From positions 2,397,001 to 2,461,000 of the forward strand of contig NZ_CP046908.1 of NCBI RefSeq assembly GCF_009789575.1: a stretch of 64,000 nt of DNA, read 5' to 3'. Below the pieces are notes generated by a model. The model made no database searches and was not told the DNA's origin. It saw only the letters and a program-made list of their open reading frames with translations. Below are positions 1-9,048 of this stretch, in pieces; within the stretch, counting starts at the first letter, position 1, and every line of letters begins with the position of its first letter. The stretch is from Stappia indica (lineage in GTDB: Bacteria > Pseudomonadota > Alphaproteobacteria > Rhizobiales > Stappiaceae). The translations under genes and the position numbers were made by a program.

Positions 1-256
1 GGTCAAGCCGTTCCTCGCCCGGCTCAAGACGCTGCAGGACGTCTTCGGCTATCTCAACGATGTGGTGATGGCGGGCAAGCTCGCCGGCATGATCGCCGCC
101 GTCGGCAGCAGGCCGCAGGTGGGGCCGCAGGTGGAAACCGCCCTTGCCGCCGGCTTCGTGCTCGGCTGGCACGAGGCGCGCGCCGCCCGTGCCTTCGAAA
201 ACGCCCGCACCCTGTGGGACGAGACGAAACGCGCCCGCCGCTTCTGGCGCGACTGA
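1..256 (+). CDS. CHAD-domain protein, C-terminal end (5' truncated by window)
   Basis: The window opens inside this gene; the reading frame is entered at base 2 and about 84 codons remain before the TGA at 254-256. The peptide is helical and rich in Arg, His and Lys (for example HEARAARAFENARTLW and ending RRFWRD), which is how the last helices of CHAD domains look; CHAD domains bind polyphosphate and often follow a CYTH domain. Whether a CYTH half is present cannot be seen. It is convergent with the AsmA gene; the 45-bp gap holds a 16-bp GC palindrome at 276-291 that could serve as a shared hairpin but has no T-run. Confidence 0.65.
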   Translation, partial: VKPFLARLKTLQDVFGYLNDVVMAGKLAGMIAAVGSRPQVGPQVETALAAGFVLGWHEARAARAFENARTLWDETKRARRFWRD

Positions 257-301
257 GCCTGCCCGGACGGCAGTGCCCGCGGCGCCGCGGGATGCCGTAA
301 G

Positions 302-3300
302 TTACTGGATCGGCGCGCCCTGCTGCGGCGTCTCGCCCTGCGGGGCCTCGTCCTGCTGTTGCGGCGCGTCCTGCTGTTGCTGGCGGCGGCCGATGCCGAA
401 GGAGCCGAGGAAGCCGGACGGCAGGCCGAAGCCCTGCTCCACCGCTTCAAGCACTTCCTTGTCGTCGACCTCGCCGTCCAGCACCTTCTGCACGTCGATA
501 TTGGTGTTGCCGCCGGTCGCCCGGTTGATCGCCTCGTTGGCGACGCCCGCAAGCCCCTCCTGCGGGTTGCGCGCCTCCTGCAGCGACTTGAACAACCCGC
601 CGCCGAGATTTTCCAGCTGCTTCAGCGCCGCCTGCGGGTTTTCCAGGATGCCCTTGATGTCCGGATAGATCTGCGGCCGGTCCCAGGGCCCGCGCACGAT
701 CACCGGCACGCCGAGCCCTTCCAGCTCGCGCGCCTCGCCCTTGGCCAGCGGCACCGGCGCGCTGCCCTCCAGGCTCGCCACCACCCGCGGCTCCAGCCGC
801 CAGTCGAGCATCCGCTCCGGCATGTCGACCCGGCCCGTGCCGCTCATGCGCACCAAGGGGCCGATCAGCGCCAGGTCCTCGGTCGCGGCGATGCCGCGCG
901 TGATGGTGAAGCTCGCGCCCAGCGCCGAGAAATCCGTCTTCTGCGCCTCGTTCGAGGCCCAGCCGAGCAACGTGTCGACCGTCAGCCCGCGCACCATGCG
1001 CGGAATGTTGATGCCGCGGATGGCGCCGTCGGCGAAGTCGAAGCGGGCCGTGCCGTCGAGGCCGGAAATCAGCTCGTACTCGCTGACCCCGTGCGCCTTG
1101 ACGTCGAGCGCCGTCGTCACCCGGCCCTCGATCCAGTCGAAGCCGGCGACCGCGGCCAGGAACGGCCGCGCGCTGAGATCGGTGAGCGAGAAGCGGCCGG
1201 CCAGTTCCGGCACCTGCTGCGAGCCGTCGAGCACCAGCAGGCCGTTGCCCTGCCCGCCATAGAGCGACATTTCGGCAAGCTCCGCCGACAGCCGCCCGCC
1301 TTCCAGCGTCAGTTCCAGCCGGCTCGGCCCGATCTCCAGCTTGTCGCGGACGATCTGCTTCGCCGACAGCGACAGCTGCGCATCGACGGCCTTGAGGCCG
1401 GACAGGTCGATCGGCACCCGGCTCCAGGAGCTTCCCTCGGCCCCTGGCACCCGCGCCTCGCTGCGCCCGTCGCTCGCCCGGTCGGTCTCCACTGCGTAAG
1501 GGTCGAGCCCCAGCCGGTCGAGCTCCAGCCGCGCCGTCACCTTCGGCCTCGCGCCAAGGCGCAGCTCGCCCTCGCCGCGGCCGGTCGTGTCGTCGAGGCG
1601 GATTTCCGCGCCGGTGAAGCGCACCGCGTCCTCGCCCGCCGCCAGCCGGCCGGAGAAGGAGAAGGGCCCGAGCCCGCCGCCCTCGGCCAGCGGCACGCCG
1701 AGCCAGCTCGCCAGCGCCCTCAGATTCTGTGTTTCCAGCACCACCGCGCCGTCGACCGAACCGGCCGGCGACACGCTGCCGTCATAGCCGGCCTCGACCC
1801 GCGAGCCGGCGAGCCTCAGCTTGAGCGGCGTCGGCATGCCGGCCATGGCCAGCGCCGGCGTTGCCGATCCCTCGATGCGGAAGGCATCGCCCCGCCATGT
1901 CAGCCCGCCGCTCACCGAGACCGGGGCGTCGAGCCCGGCAAAGTCGACGGCGACCGCCAGGTCCTCGATCCGGCGCGAGGCCGCGTCGTCGCCGATCGGC
2001 GAAGGCACCGGCAGGCCGGAAATGCCGCCGCCGGCCAGCGACAGCCGGCCTTGCGCATCCAGCGATCCCATCAGGGTCGCCGCATCCGCCCCGCGCGCCG
2101 AAAACCGCAGCGAGCCGCCCAGCGTTCCTTGCGCGTCCTCGCTGCGCCCGGCCAGCGACAGCAGCGTTTCCAGCCGCGCATCGGCCAGCTCCAGCTGGCC
2201 CGTCACCTGCGGTTCGCCGGCCAGCGCCACATTGGCGGTGGAGCGCAGGGTCGCCCCGGCCAGCTGCGCCTCCAGGGCACCGATCTCGACCGCGCTCGCG
2301 CTCGCGGTCACGTCGCCCGTCATCCGGAAGGGGCCGGGCTCGCGCGGCAGGCCCGCGCCGAAGGCGGCCAGCGTCGCGCCCAGTTCCTCGCCTTCCACGG
2401 CGATGCGCAGGCGGCTCGCATCCTGCGGCGCCACGTCGCCCGTGATTTTCGCGCTCGCCCCGGCGCCGCCCACGGTCAGGTCGACCGCCGAGCTGCCGCC
2501 GCCGGCAAGGCGCATCGGCGCCTCCACCGTGCCGGCGACCGTCACCGCCACGCCGCCATAGCCGAGCCCGCCGTCCAGCGACAGGGCGCCGGAGAGCGAA
2601 GGCAGGCTCAGCACCAGATTGACATTGTCCGCCTCGTGGCGCGTGCCGTCGCGGCGGTCGGAATAGATCAGCCGGCCATTGGTGATTTCCAGCCGGTCGA
2701 CGCCGATGCGCGCCAGCGCCATGCCGTCGGCGGCAACGCCCGCCCCCGTTACGCTGTCGCCCGCGCCGCCCGGCGTCTCCGCCGGCACCCGCGACTGGTC
2801 GGTTGCACCGGCCGCCGGCCGAAGCGGGGCCTCGCCGTTGCTGTCGGCGATGGCCTGCGTTGCCGCGCTCCAGCGGTCGGCCGGAAAGCTCGGCTCGGGC
2901 CCGTCATTCGTCGCAATGGCCGCGCCCGCAAGGCCCGCCGTCCAGTTCGGCCGGCCGGTCTCGTCGATCTCGACGCTGACCACCGGCGCGTCGAGCCGCA
3001 CATGGGTGAGGCGAATATCGCCGCCGAACAGGCCCTGCCAGGCAAGACCGAAATCCACGGTGCCGGCGCGCAGGATCTCGCCCGCCTCGCCGGTCGACAC
3101 GCCGACATTTTCCGCGCTCATGCGGAATCCGGGCAGCAGCGACAGCCCGACCGGCCCGTCGAGGCGCAGCCGCCAGCCGGTCCGCTCCTCGATCTGGCTG
3201 ATCAGCTCGGCGCGGATCGCGTCCTTCGGCAGGAGCAGCGGCACCACGAAGAGGGCCGCAACGAGGAGGAAGAGCAGGCTGGCAAGGCCCGCGAGTGCGC

Positions 3301-3307
3301 GTTTCAA
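302..3307 (-). CDS. AsmA family envelope protein
   Basis: A 1001-residue protein of the AsmA/YhdP-like group, which are large periplasmic or inner-membrane-anchored proteins linked to outer-membrane assembly and lipid transfer. One N-terminal membrane anchor (about residues 5-27, LASLLFLLVAALFVVPLLL) is followed directly by the AsmA signature region with the ERTGWRLRLDGPVGLSLLP pattern, then long beta-rich repeats, and an AsmA_2-like C-terminal region (about 680-880, with GRVDMPERMLDWRLEP). The last 25 residues are a low-complexity Gln/Pro tail (QQQQDAPQQQDEAPQ), which is unusual. The ATG at 3307 gives the anchor at the very N terminus. The gene is divergent from the TerB-like gene. The long open frame on the opposite strand is a shadow caused by GC bias. 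Confidence 0.88.
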   Translation of the reverse strand: MKRALAGLASLLFLLVAALFVVPLLLPKDAIRAELISQIEERTGWRLRLDGPVGLSLLPGFRMSAENVGVSTGEAGEILRAGTVDFGLAWQGLFGGDIRLTHVRLDAPVVSVEIDETGRPNWTAGLAGAAIATNDGPEPSFPADRWSAATQAIADSNGEAPLRPAAGATDQSRVPAETPGGAGDSVTGAGVAADGMALARIGVDRLEITNGRLIYSDRRDGTRHEADNVNLVLSLPSLSGALSLDGGLGYGGVAVTVAGTVEAPMRLAGGGSSAVDLTVGGAGASAKITGDVAPQDASRLRIAVEGEELGATLAAFGAGLPREPGPFRMTGDVTASASAVEIGALEAQLAGATLRSTANVALAGEPQVTGQLELADARLETLLSLAGRSEDAQGTLGGSLRFSARGADAATLMGSLDAQGRLSLAGGGISGLPVPSPIGDDAASRRIEDLAVAVDFAGLDAPVSVSGGLTWRGDAFRIEGSATPALAMAGMPTPLKLRLAGSRVEAGYDGSVSPAGSVDGAVVLETQNLRALASWLGVPLAEGGGLGPFSFSGRLAAGEDAVRFTGAEIRLDDTTGRGEGELRLGARPKVTARLELDRLGLDPYAVETDRASDGRSEARVPGAEGSSWSRVPIDLSGLKAVDAQLSLSAKQIVRDKLEIGPSRLELTLEGGRLSAELAEMSLYGGQGNGLLVLDGSQQVPELAGRFSLTDLSARPFLAAVAGFDWIEGRVTTALDVKAHGVSEYELISGLDGTARFDFADGAIRGINIPRMVRGLTVDTLLGWASNEAQKTDFSALGASFTITRGIAATEDLALIGPLVRMSGTGRVDMPERMLDWRLEPRVVASLEGSAPVPLAKGEARELEGLGVPVIVRGPWDRPQIYPDIKGILENPQAALKQLENLGGGLFKSLQEARNPQEGLAGVANEAINRATGGNTNIDVQKVLDGEVDDKEVLEAVEQGFGLPSGFLGSFGIGRRQQQQDAPQQQDEAPQGETPQQGAPIQ

Positions 3308-3479
3308 ACCGTATCTCCAGAAGGACGAATCAGCGCCAGTCTACGCCAAAGCATGTCGACAGGATGGCGCGGGACGGGCCGTCGCGATAGCCGCCTGCAT
3401 GTTGTTTCCGCACAGCAGCATGGACAATCGCGCCCGGATTGCGGATGCTGCGGCGGTTGCGGACGGCACCGGAGGGGAT

Positions 3480-3968
3480 ATGTTTTCTGCGTTGAAGCGG
3501 TTTTTGCGCACCGCGGTCACGGGCGAGAGCGGCGAACTTACCTTCGCCGAGGACGACCACCGCCTCGCGGCGGCGGCCCTGCTCGTGCACATCATCTCCG
3601 TCGACGGCGTGGTCGACGACGTGGAGCGGGCGGCGCTGACCGAGGTCCTGCGGGCCAATTACAAGCTGACGCCCGAGATGACCACGGACCTGATCCGCGA
3701 GGCGACGCGCCGCGACAACGAGGCGGTCGACCTCTACGGCTTCACCTCGGTGCTCAAGCGCAGCCTGGAACTGGAAGAGCGGCTCAAGGTCATCGAGATG
3801 ATGTGGGAGCTGGTCTATGCCGACGGCACCGTCCACGAATTCGAGGACAACACGATCTGGCGCGTCGCCGAGCTGCTTGGCATTTCCTCGCGCGACCGGC
3901 TGGCCCTGCGCCGCAAGGTCGCCGGCGACACCCCCGCCGGGTCCGGCGACGCCTCGGGCGAGGCCTGA
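3480..3968 (+). CDS. TerB-like (tellurite resistance/Co-chaperone DjlA N-terminal type) protein
   Basis: A 162-residue acidic helical protein. The stretch from about residue 22 to 145 (AAALLVHIISVDGVVDDVE, then VIEMMWELVYADGTVHEFED) shows the two D-G-x-V/T helix-loop units of the TerB / DUF533-like fold, in which paired acidic loops are thought to bind metal. The start was set at the ATG at 3480 because a good GGAGG lies just before it; an upstream in-frame ATG at 3420 has no comparable site. The protein has no signal peptide and is probably cytosolic. Single stand-alone TerB genes of this type are common in Hyphomicrobiales and carry no proof of tellurite resistance. It ends 61 bp before the amidotransferase gene. 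Confidence 0.8.
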   Translation: MFSALKRFLRTAVTGESGELTFAEDDHRLAAAALLVHIISVDGVVDDVERAALTEVLRANYKLTPEMTTDLIREATRRDNEAVDLYGFTSVLKRSLELEERLKVIEMMWELVYADGTVHEFEDNTIWRVAELLGISSRDRLALRRKVAGDTPAGSGDASGEA

Positions 3969-4029
3969 CCGTGCGCCCGGCCGTGCTGTCCTCTCGACGT
4001 CGTATCGCCTTGCAATATAAACTGGTCCC

Positions 4030-4782
4030 ATGATCCTGGATCCCAAAGAGCTGGCCGCACGGCCCAAGGTTCTCATCGTCCTGCATCAGGAAACCTCGAC
4101 GCCCGGCCGCGTCGGGCAGGAGCTGGTGCGCCGGGGCTTCGCCCTCGACATCCGCCGCCCGCGCTTCGGCGAGCTGCTGCCCGAGACCCTCGCCGACCAC
4201 GCCGGCGCCGTCGTCTTCGGCGGGCCGATGAGCGCCAACGACACCGACGCCTTCATCGCCCGCGAGACCGACTGGATCGACGTGCCGCTGCGCGAGGAAA
4301 AGCCGTTCCTCGGCATCTGCCTCGGCGCGCAGATGCTGGCGCGCAATCTCGGCGCGCGCGTCTACGGCCATGACGACGGCCTCGTCGAGATCGGCTATTA
4401 CGACCTTTCGCCGACCGACAGCGGCCGCCGGCTGATGCCGAAATGGCCGGGCAAGGTCTACCAGTGGCACCGCGAGGGTTTCGACCTTCCGCAAGGCGCC
4501 GAGCTGCTCGCCACCGGCGAGACCTATCCCAACCAGGCGATCCGCGTCGGCCCCTGCGCCTACGGCATCCAGTTCCATCCCGAGCTGACCTATCAGATGA
4601 TGGTGCGCTGGACGACGCGCGGCGCCCCGCGCATGGCCCTGCCCGGCGCCCGCGACCGGCGCGACCATTTCGCCGGGCGCTTCGCCTTCGACCCGGCGGT
4701 GAAGGCCTGGCTCGACGCGTTCCTCGACAGCTGGATCGGCCGCGCCGACGCGCACTCCGCAGCCGCCATGGCCGCCGAGTAG
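4030..4782 (+). CDS. Class I glutamine amidotransferase (GMP-synthase-like GATase domain)
   Basis: A 250-residue stand-alone GATase1 domain. The nucleophile elbow GICLGAQ places the catalytic Cys at residue 97, and QFHPEL places the catalytic His at 183 with the Glu two residues later, so the triad is complete. The family hydrolyses glutamine to release ammonia or, in related peptidase-like members, cleaves gamma-glutamyl compounds; the acceptor is unknown here. A glutamine-dependent asparagine synthetase starts 65 bp downstream on the same strand, but that enzyme carries its own glutaminase domain, so a functional pairing is only suggested by proximity. Members of this stand-alone family are usually annotated as glutamine amidotransferase or gamma-glutamyl hydrolase-like. 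Confidence 0.88.
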   Translation: MILDPKELAARPKVLIVLHQETSTPGRVGQELVRRGFALDIRRPRFGELLPETLADHAGAVVFGGPMSANDTDAFIARETDWIDVPLREEKPFLGICLGAQMLARNLGARVYGHDDGLVEIGYYDLSPTDSGRRLMPKWPGKVYQWHREGFDLPQGAELLATGETYPNQAIRVGPCAYGIQFHPELTYQMMVRWTTRGAPRMALPGARDRRDHFAGRFAFDPAVKAWLDAFLDSWIGRADAHSAAAMAAE

Positions 4783-4847
4783 CCCGCGCCCTTGTCGCGT
4801 CCCTCTGTTAGCGTCCCCCTTTGCATCCCAGGCTGGAGCGCCCCTCG

Positions 4848-6803
4848 ATGTGCGGAATTGCCGGCATCTATGCCCCACATGGCTCGCCCGCCCTCGAGCC
4901 CTCCGCGCTTGCCGCCATGGGCGAGGCGATCCGCCATCGCGGTCCCGACGCCGGCGACATCTGGCGCGACGTCGAGGCCGGCATCGGCCTCGTCCATCGC
5001 CGCCTTGCGATCATCGACCTCAGCCCCGCCGGCGTGCAGCCGATGCATTCGCCCTGCGGGCGCTACGTCGTCTCCTACAATGGCGAGATCTACAATTACC
5101 TCGAGTTGCGCCGCGAGCTGGAGGAGGCCGGCCTTGCGCCCGAATGGCGCGGCCATTCCGACACCGAGGTGCTGCTCGCCGGCATCCGCGCATGGGGCCT
5201 TGCCGAGACCCTGAAGCGCACCGCCGGCATGTTCGCCATCGCCCTGTGGGACCGCGAGCGCCGGGTGCTGTCGCTCGCCCGCGACCGCTTCGGCGAAAAG
5301 CCGCTGCATGTCGGCCTGTTCGGCGGCGAGATCGCCTTCGCCTCCGAGATCAAGGCGCTGCGCACCCATCCCGCCTGGACCGGCGAGATCGACCGCCAGG
5401 CCATCGCCCTGTGCCTGCGCCACGGCTACATCCCCGCCCCGCGCACCGCCTTCACCCAGGCCGTGAAGATCGCGCCCGGCACCATCGTCGAGATCGACGC
5501 GGACGCGCTCACGCCCGAGAGCTGGCGCGTCACCCCCTGGTGGGACACGCTGGAAGAGGCGCGCATCGCCCGCCGCAACCGCTTTTCTGGCAGCGACCAG
5601 GAGGCCGTCGACCAGCTCGACGAGCTGCTGCGCGGTTCCGTCGCCCGGCAGATGATCTCCGACGTGCCGCTCGGCGCCTTCCTGTCGGGCGGCATCGATT
5701 CCTCCACCATCGCCGCGATGATGCAGTCGCTCAGCGCCGCACCGGTCGAGACCTTCTCCCTCGGCTTCCACGACAAGGCGACCAACGAGGCGGAGTTCGC
5801 CCGTGCCGTCGCAAACCACCTCGGCACCCGCCACAACGAGATCTTCCTCTCCGGCGAGGAGGCGCGCGACCTCGTCGACGAAATGCCGGACGTCTACGAC
5901 GAGCCCTTCACCGACCAGTCGCAGCTGCCGACCTACATGGTCGCCCGCTTCGCCCGCACCCGCGTCACCGTCAGCCTGTCGGGCGATGCCGCCGACGAGT
6001 TGTTTGCCGGCTACGGACGCTACCATTCCATCGACCGGCAGTGGCAGGGCACGATGTCGGCCCGCATCGGCCGCGCCGCCCGCCGCGCCTATGTCTCGGC
6101 CCAGCTTGCCGGCATCGTCGCCCCGGCAGAGCGTCTCGGCCTGTCGCGCATCGGGCGCAAGAGCCCGGCCGGCCTGCGCCTGCGGCTGGAGGAAAAGCTC
6201 GCGGGCCTCACGGCCCGCTCGGCGGTCGCCGCCTATGAGCGCAAGTTCACGCTGATGGACACCGCCCACCGGCTGGTTCCCGGCAGCACGCGCGAGACCC
6301 ACCCGCTCGCCGACACGGTGGCGCAGGAAACCGGCTGGAGCGTGCTGGAACAGGCGAGCCTGCTCGATCTCGTCCACTACCTGCCCGACGACATCCTGGT
6401 GAAGGTCGACCGCGCGGCGATGGCCCACGCGCTGGAAACCCGCGTGCCCTTCCTCGATCCGGCCGTGGTGCGCTTCGCGCTGTCGCTGCCCGACCGGGTG
6501 CGGCTGATGGGCGGCCAGCGCAAGGGCGTGGTCAAGCAGGTGCTGGATCGCTATGTGCCTGCCTCCCTGTGGGACCGGCCCAAGCGCGGCTTCGGCATTC
6601 CCTGCGCCGATTGGCTCAAGGGCCCGCTGCGCCCGCTCGCCGAGGACATGTTCTCGTCCGCGCAGATCGCCCGCCTCGGCCTGCTGGACGAGGAGCTGGT
6701 GCGCCTGTTCTGGGACGACTTCCTGGCCGGCGACCGCCGCCGCGCCAACATGGTCTGGGCGATGTTCGTGGTGCAGCTCACCCTCTCGCGCCACACCCGC
6801 TGA
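4848..6803 (+). CDS. asnB: Asparagine synthetase (glutamine-hydrolysing)
   Basis: A 651-residue protein with both halves of class B asparagine synthetase: an N-terminal nucleophile glutaminase domain (residues about 2-210) and a C-terminal synthetase domain. The start was placed at 4848 because processing exposes Cys2 (MCGIAGIY), the glutaminase nucleophile; an upstream in-frame ATG at 4821 would bury it. RHRGPD and YNGEIYN are the glutamine-site motifs. The ATP pyrophosphatase loop SGGIDSS is at about 280-286. It makes asparagine from aspartate, ATP and glutamine nitrogen, although close relatives in polysaccharide clusters amidate sugar acids. The length fits the longer bacterial AsnB group. 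Confidence 0.93.
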   Translation: MCGIAGIYAPHGSPALEPSALAAMGEAIRHRGPDAGDIWRDVEAGIGLVHRRLAIIDLSPAGVQPMHSPCGRYVVSYNGEIYNYLELRRELEEAGLAPEWRGHSDTEVLLAGIRAWGLAETLKRTAGMFAIALWDRERRVLSLARDRFGEKPLHVGLFGGEIAFASEIKALRTHPAWTGEIDRQAIALCLRHGYIPAPRTAFTQAVKIAPGTIVEIDADALTPESWRVTPWWDTLEEARIARRNRFSGSDQEAVDQLDELLRGSVARQMISDVPLGAFLSGGIDSSTIAAMMQSLSAAPVETFSLGFHDKATNEAEFARAVANHLGTRHNEIFLSGEEARDLVDEMPDVYDEPFTDQSQLPTYMVARFARTRVTVSLSGDAADELFAGYGRYHSIDRQWQGTMSARIGRAARRAYVSAQLAGIVAPAERLGLSRIGRKSPAGLRLRLEEKLAGLTARSAVAAYERKFTLMDTAHRLVPGSTRETHPLADTVAQETGWSVLEQASLLDLVHYLPDDILVKVDRAAMAHALETRVPFLDPAVVRFALSLPDRVRLMGGQRKGVVKQVLDRYVPASLWDRPKRGFGIPCADWLKGPLRPLAEDMFSSAQIARLGLLDEELVRLFWDDFLAGDRRRANMVWAMFVVQLTLSRHTR

Positions 6804-6897
6804 GGGGCGCGCGCGCGAGTTCACGCCCGCACGGCTCCCTATCGGCTGTCATCCCGCACACAACCGGCGGGACGCCCGGACCGTGCCCCGCGCGCCC

Positions 6898-6962
6898 GTC
6901 TCCCCCCTTGAGGGGGAGATGTCGGCACTAGCCGACAGAGGGGGGTGAGCAGGACCCGCGGC
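6898..6962. repeat. Interspersed intergenic repeat R1, copy 1
   Basis: A short GC-rich unit built around two nested inverted repeats: a C-run/G-run pair and GTCGGC...GCCGAC, followed by GGTGAGCAG. The same unit recurs at 7504-7583 with a small insertion near its 5' end. Both copies are outside genes. Units like this are typical of dispersed, hairpin-forming alphaproteobacterial repeats. Confidence 0.8.
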
Positions 6963-7016
6963 AAAACGCAACGCTCTGAAAGGGTCCTAAAGCCACACCG
7001 ACAGGCCTCCCCCGCG

Positions 7017-7265
7017 TCAATCACCTTCGATAAAGTAGGCTGCGAAAGCCATCAGCCACACGATGCTGAACACGGACTTCAAGATGAACACGATCGGAAA
7101 GTCTTCCGTCCCGTGCCGCGCCCCTCCAAATCGATAGTAATAACTAAAATAATTTCCCTTGCCGTAGTGTTTCCTCCACCTTCTATATCCTCTAATTTCA
7201 AATATGATTATCGGAAGAAATGCTATAATTAATTTTATTATAAAACCGGCAACATCATAGAGCAT
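7017..7265 (-). CDS. Small membrane protein, unknown function, AT-rich
   Basis: An 82-residue protein with no family I recognise. It has a hydrophobic N-terminal segment (about residues 6-24, GFIIKLIIAFLPIIIFEI), a basic and aromatic middle (RGYRRWRKHYGKGNYFSYYYRF) and a second hydrophobic segment near the C terminus (VFILKSVFSIVWLMAFAAYF), so it is probably a two-pass inner-membrane protein. The ATG at 7265 is preceded by GGAGA about eight bases upstream, which supports real translation. Its base composition is far more AT-rich than its neighbours and the gene sits between interspersed repeats, which suggests acquisition from elsewhere. No partner gene is adjacent. Confidence 0.65.
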   Translation of the reverse strand: MLYDVAGFIIKLIIAFLPIIIFEIRGYRRWRKHYGKGNYFSYYYRFGGARHGTEDFPIVFILKSVFSIVWLMAFAAYFIEGD

Positions 7266-7323
7266 TTACAAGTCTCCACCCACCCGGAATGGCGCACAAC
7301 CGGGGCAGTCCGCCTCTCACCCG

Positions 7324-7468
7324 CTGAGGGCACCAATGGTTCCCGGCTCTGCGCTGACGCGCGGCCGGGATGACAGCCGGTGAGACTGGCAAGAACCTCG
7401 CATCCCCTCGGCCGTCACCCCGGCCGCAGGCGAAGCCGGAGAGCCGGGGCCTATTGGCTTCCAGAGCG
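7324..7468. repeat. Interspersed intergenic repeat R2, copy 1
   Basis: This stretch matches 41744-41892 over nearly its whole length, including the GGTTCCCGGCTCTGCGCT and GAAGCCGGAGAGCCGGGGCC blocks, each of which can fold back on itself. The two copies differ mainly in the central 30 bases. Confidence 0.8.
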
Positions 7469-7503
7469 GCAGCTACGACACGCGGGCCGAGCCGCGCACT
7501 CCG

Positions 7504-7583
7504 GTCTCCCCCCCCGAGAAAGAGATGAGGGGGAGATGTCGGCGCAGCCGACAGAGGGGGGGGGTGAGCAGCACCCGCGACGG
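7504..7583. repeat. Interspersed intergenic repeat R1, copy 2
   Basis: Second copy of the unit at 6898-6962, sharing the GGGGGAGATGTCGGC and GCCGACAGAGGGGG blocks and the following GGTGAGCAG. The inverted GTCGGC/GCCGAC arms are kept, with a loop change. Confidence 0.8.
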
Positions 7584-7731
7584 AGCGCACCCCGACCGCC
7601 GGGGCTCCCCGATCCCGGATCTTCGGCCTACGGCCTCGTCCGGGAAGACGCGAGGAGAGGCATCAGCGGAAAAACACCAGCAGAAAAACTCCGCTGCGCA
7701 AAGTTACCCGACGCGAACCCCACCCGCAGGA

Positions 7732-7901
7732 TGTCATCCCGGTTTCGGCGCAGCCGAAGACCGGGAACCAGTAACCCCGAACGGTTCGGCTCAGACCTCA
7801 GCGCTGCCGTCGCAAGGCCGGAGGCTGCAGCCGTCGCACACTCATGCGTCCCAGCGGATACTGGACGCCTGCCTGCGCAGGCGTGACAGCCGAGGGGGTG
7901 G
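7732..7901. repeat. Interspersed intergenic repeat R3, copy 1
   Basis: About 170 bp that recur at 28770-28939 with the same order of blocks: CGGTTTCGGCGCAGCCGAAG (inverted TTCGGC...GCCGAA), AACCAGTAACCCCGAACGGT, and GGACGCCTGCCTGCGCAGGC (inverted GCCTGC/GCAGGC). It ends GTGACAGC(C/G)GAGGGGGTGG. The middle third has diverged. Confidence 0.85.
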
Positions 7902-7938
7902 CACCGCCTCGCCCCTCCCCGAGCCCCCCACAGCCCCC

Positions 7939-8952
7939 TCAGGCGAGGCGGCCGAACAGCCGCAGCCGGCTGATGCCGCCGTCGGGGTGGATGTTGAGGC
8001 GCACATGGGTGACCGGGCCGAGCGGCTTGACCGCTTCCCTGCCGATCTCGTGGATCGCGTCGGCGGAGAGCTTGGTGCGGCCCACCAGCTCCTCCCAGAA
8101 CATCGACGACGTGACGATGGCCCGGTCGAGATCGCCGGTCATGCCGGCAAGATCGGCCGCCTGCATCGAGCAGCTTTCCGGGAAATTGCCCTTGTAGAAG
8201 GCCGTGTCGACGCTGGCCCGCTCGATGATGCCGCGCGCGCCCAGCTCGACAATGATCCAGTCGTGCCCCGGCTCGCGGCGCCGGCGGGTTTCCCAGCCGT
8301 CGCCCATGTTGAGCCCGCGTCCCGGCGCCAGCATCCGGTGATAGGCGCCGTAATGCGCATCGGAAAAGGCGACGATGCGCGCGCCGTTCAGCGCCGAGGC
8401 GAGATCCAGTTCCGCAGCGCCCGCCGCCTGCCGGTCGAGCTCCGGCCGGCCATAGACGCGAAGGCGCGCAACGCCGCCGTCGGGATGGATGTGCAGCCGC
8501 ACATGGGTCCACACGCCGGCATCGAGGCAAGTGAAATAGTGATGGGCGCTCGGCCCCAGCGGCGACATCGGCAGCAACTCGGTCCACTGGGTCGCAGCGT
8601 CCGGATCGCCGGCACAGGAGGCTGCCTCGATGCGGCAGGCCGGCGGGTAGTTGCCGGTGAAATGCGAGGTGTCGACGTCGAAGCCGGTGATGCGGCCGCG
8701 CACGGCCAGGCGCACCACCGCGATGTCGTGGCCCGGACCCCGGCGGCGGCGCGATTCCCAGCCGTCCATCCACTTGCCGTTGTCGTCGTAGCGATCCGGA
8801 TAGAATACCGCCGCATCGTCCGCGAGCATCCGCGAGACCTCGGCGAAGAAGTCGTCGGTGACCGACACCGCGGCGGCACCGAGGCCGGCGGAGGCGAGGT
8901 TGATGTCCTTGCGGGCGAAATCCGGACGGCTGTCCGGCTGAGGAGACGTCAT
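7939..8952 (-). CDS. alc: Allantoicase
   Basis: A 337-residue protein with the duplicated jelly-roll architecture of allantoicase, which hydrolyses allantoate to ureidoglycolate and urea in purine breakdown. Both halves repeat the same signature: R-R-R...GHD near the start of each sheet and THVRLNIHPDGGI(S)RLRL(F/Y)GR at the end (first copy near residues 150-170, second at the C terminus). The ATG at 8952 is followed by DFARKDINLAS, the usual N-terminal start of the family, and has an AAGGA upstream. It lies 96 bp downstream of uraD on the same strand, so the two are probably co-transcribed. Confidence 0.93.
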   Translation of the reverse strand: MTSPQPDSRPDFARKDINLASAGLGAAAVSVTDDFFAEVSRMLADDAAVFYPDRYDDNGKWMDGWESRRRRGPGHDIAVVRLAVRGRITGFDVDTSHFTGNYPPACRIEAASCAGDPDAATQWTELLPMSPLGPSAHHYFTCLDAGVWTHVRLHIHPDGGVARLRVYGRPELDRQAAGAAELDLASALNGARIVAFSDAHYGAYHRMLAPGRGLNMGDGWETRRRREPGHDWIIVELGARGIIERASVDTAFYKGNFPESCSMQAADLAGMTGDLDRAIVTSSMFWEELVGRTKLSADAIHEIGREAVKPLGPVTHVRLNIHPDGGISRLRLFGRLA

Positions 8953-9048
8953 GACAGGGGTCCTTCAGGCTAAGGCGCGCGGGCGGCGCGCCGAAAGGCA
9001 GACAAGGGCGCGCAAGGCGCGCCGGAAAGGGCGACCGGACAACCCGGC

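Larger units (their letters stand above)
7266..7938. other. Repeat-rich non-coding gap
   Basis: About 670 bp without a credible gene. It is almost wholly made of interspersed repeats: a copy of R2 (7324-7468), R1 (7504-7583), an R4-like 'CCGATCCCGGATCTTCGG' stretch near 7607-7660, and R3 (7732-7901). Open frames through it are products of GC bias and read as the same Arg/Pro-rich peptides in each repeat copy. Confidence 0.75.

Noticed and set aside
359-4033. Long plus-strand open frame of about 1220 codons opposite the AsmA gene
   Set aside because: Arg/His/Pro-rich product with no family pattern; it is the GC-bias shadow of the AsmA gene and runs on through the TerB-like gene.
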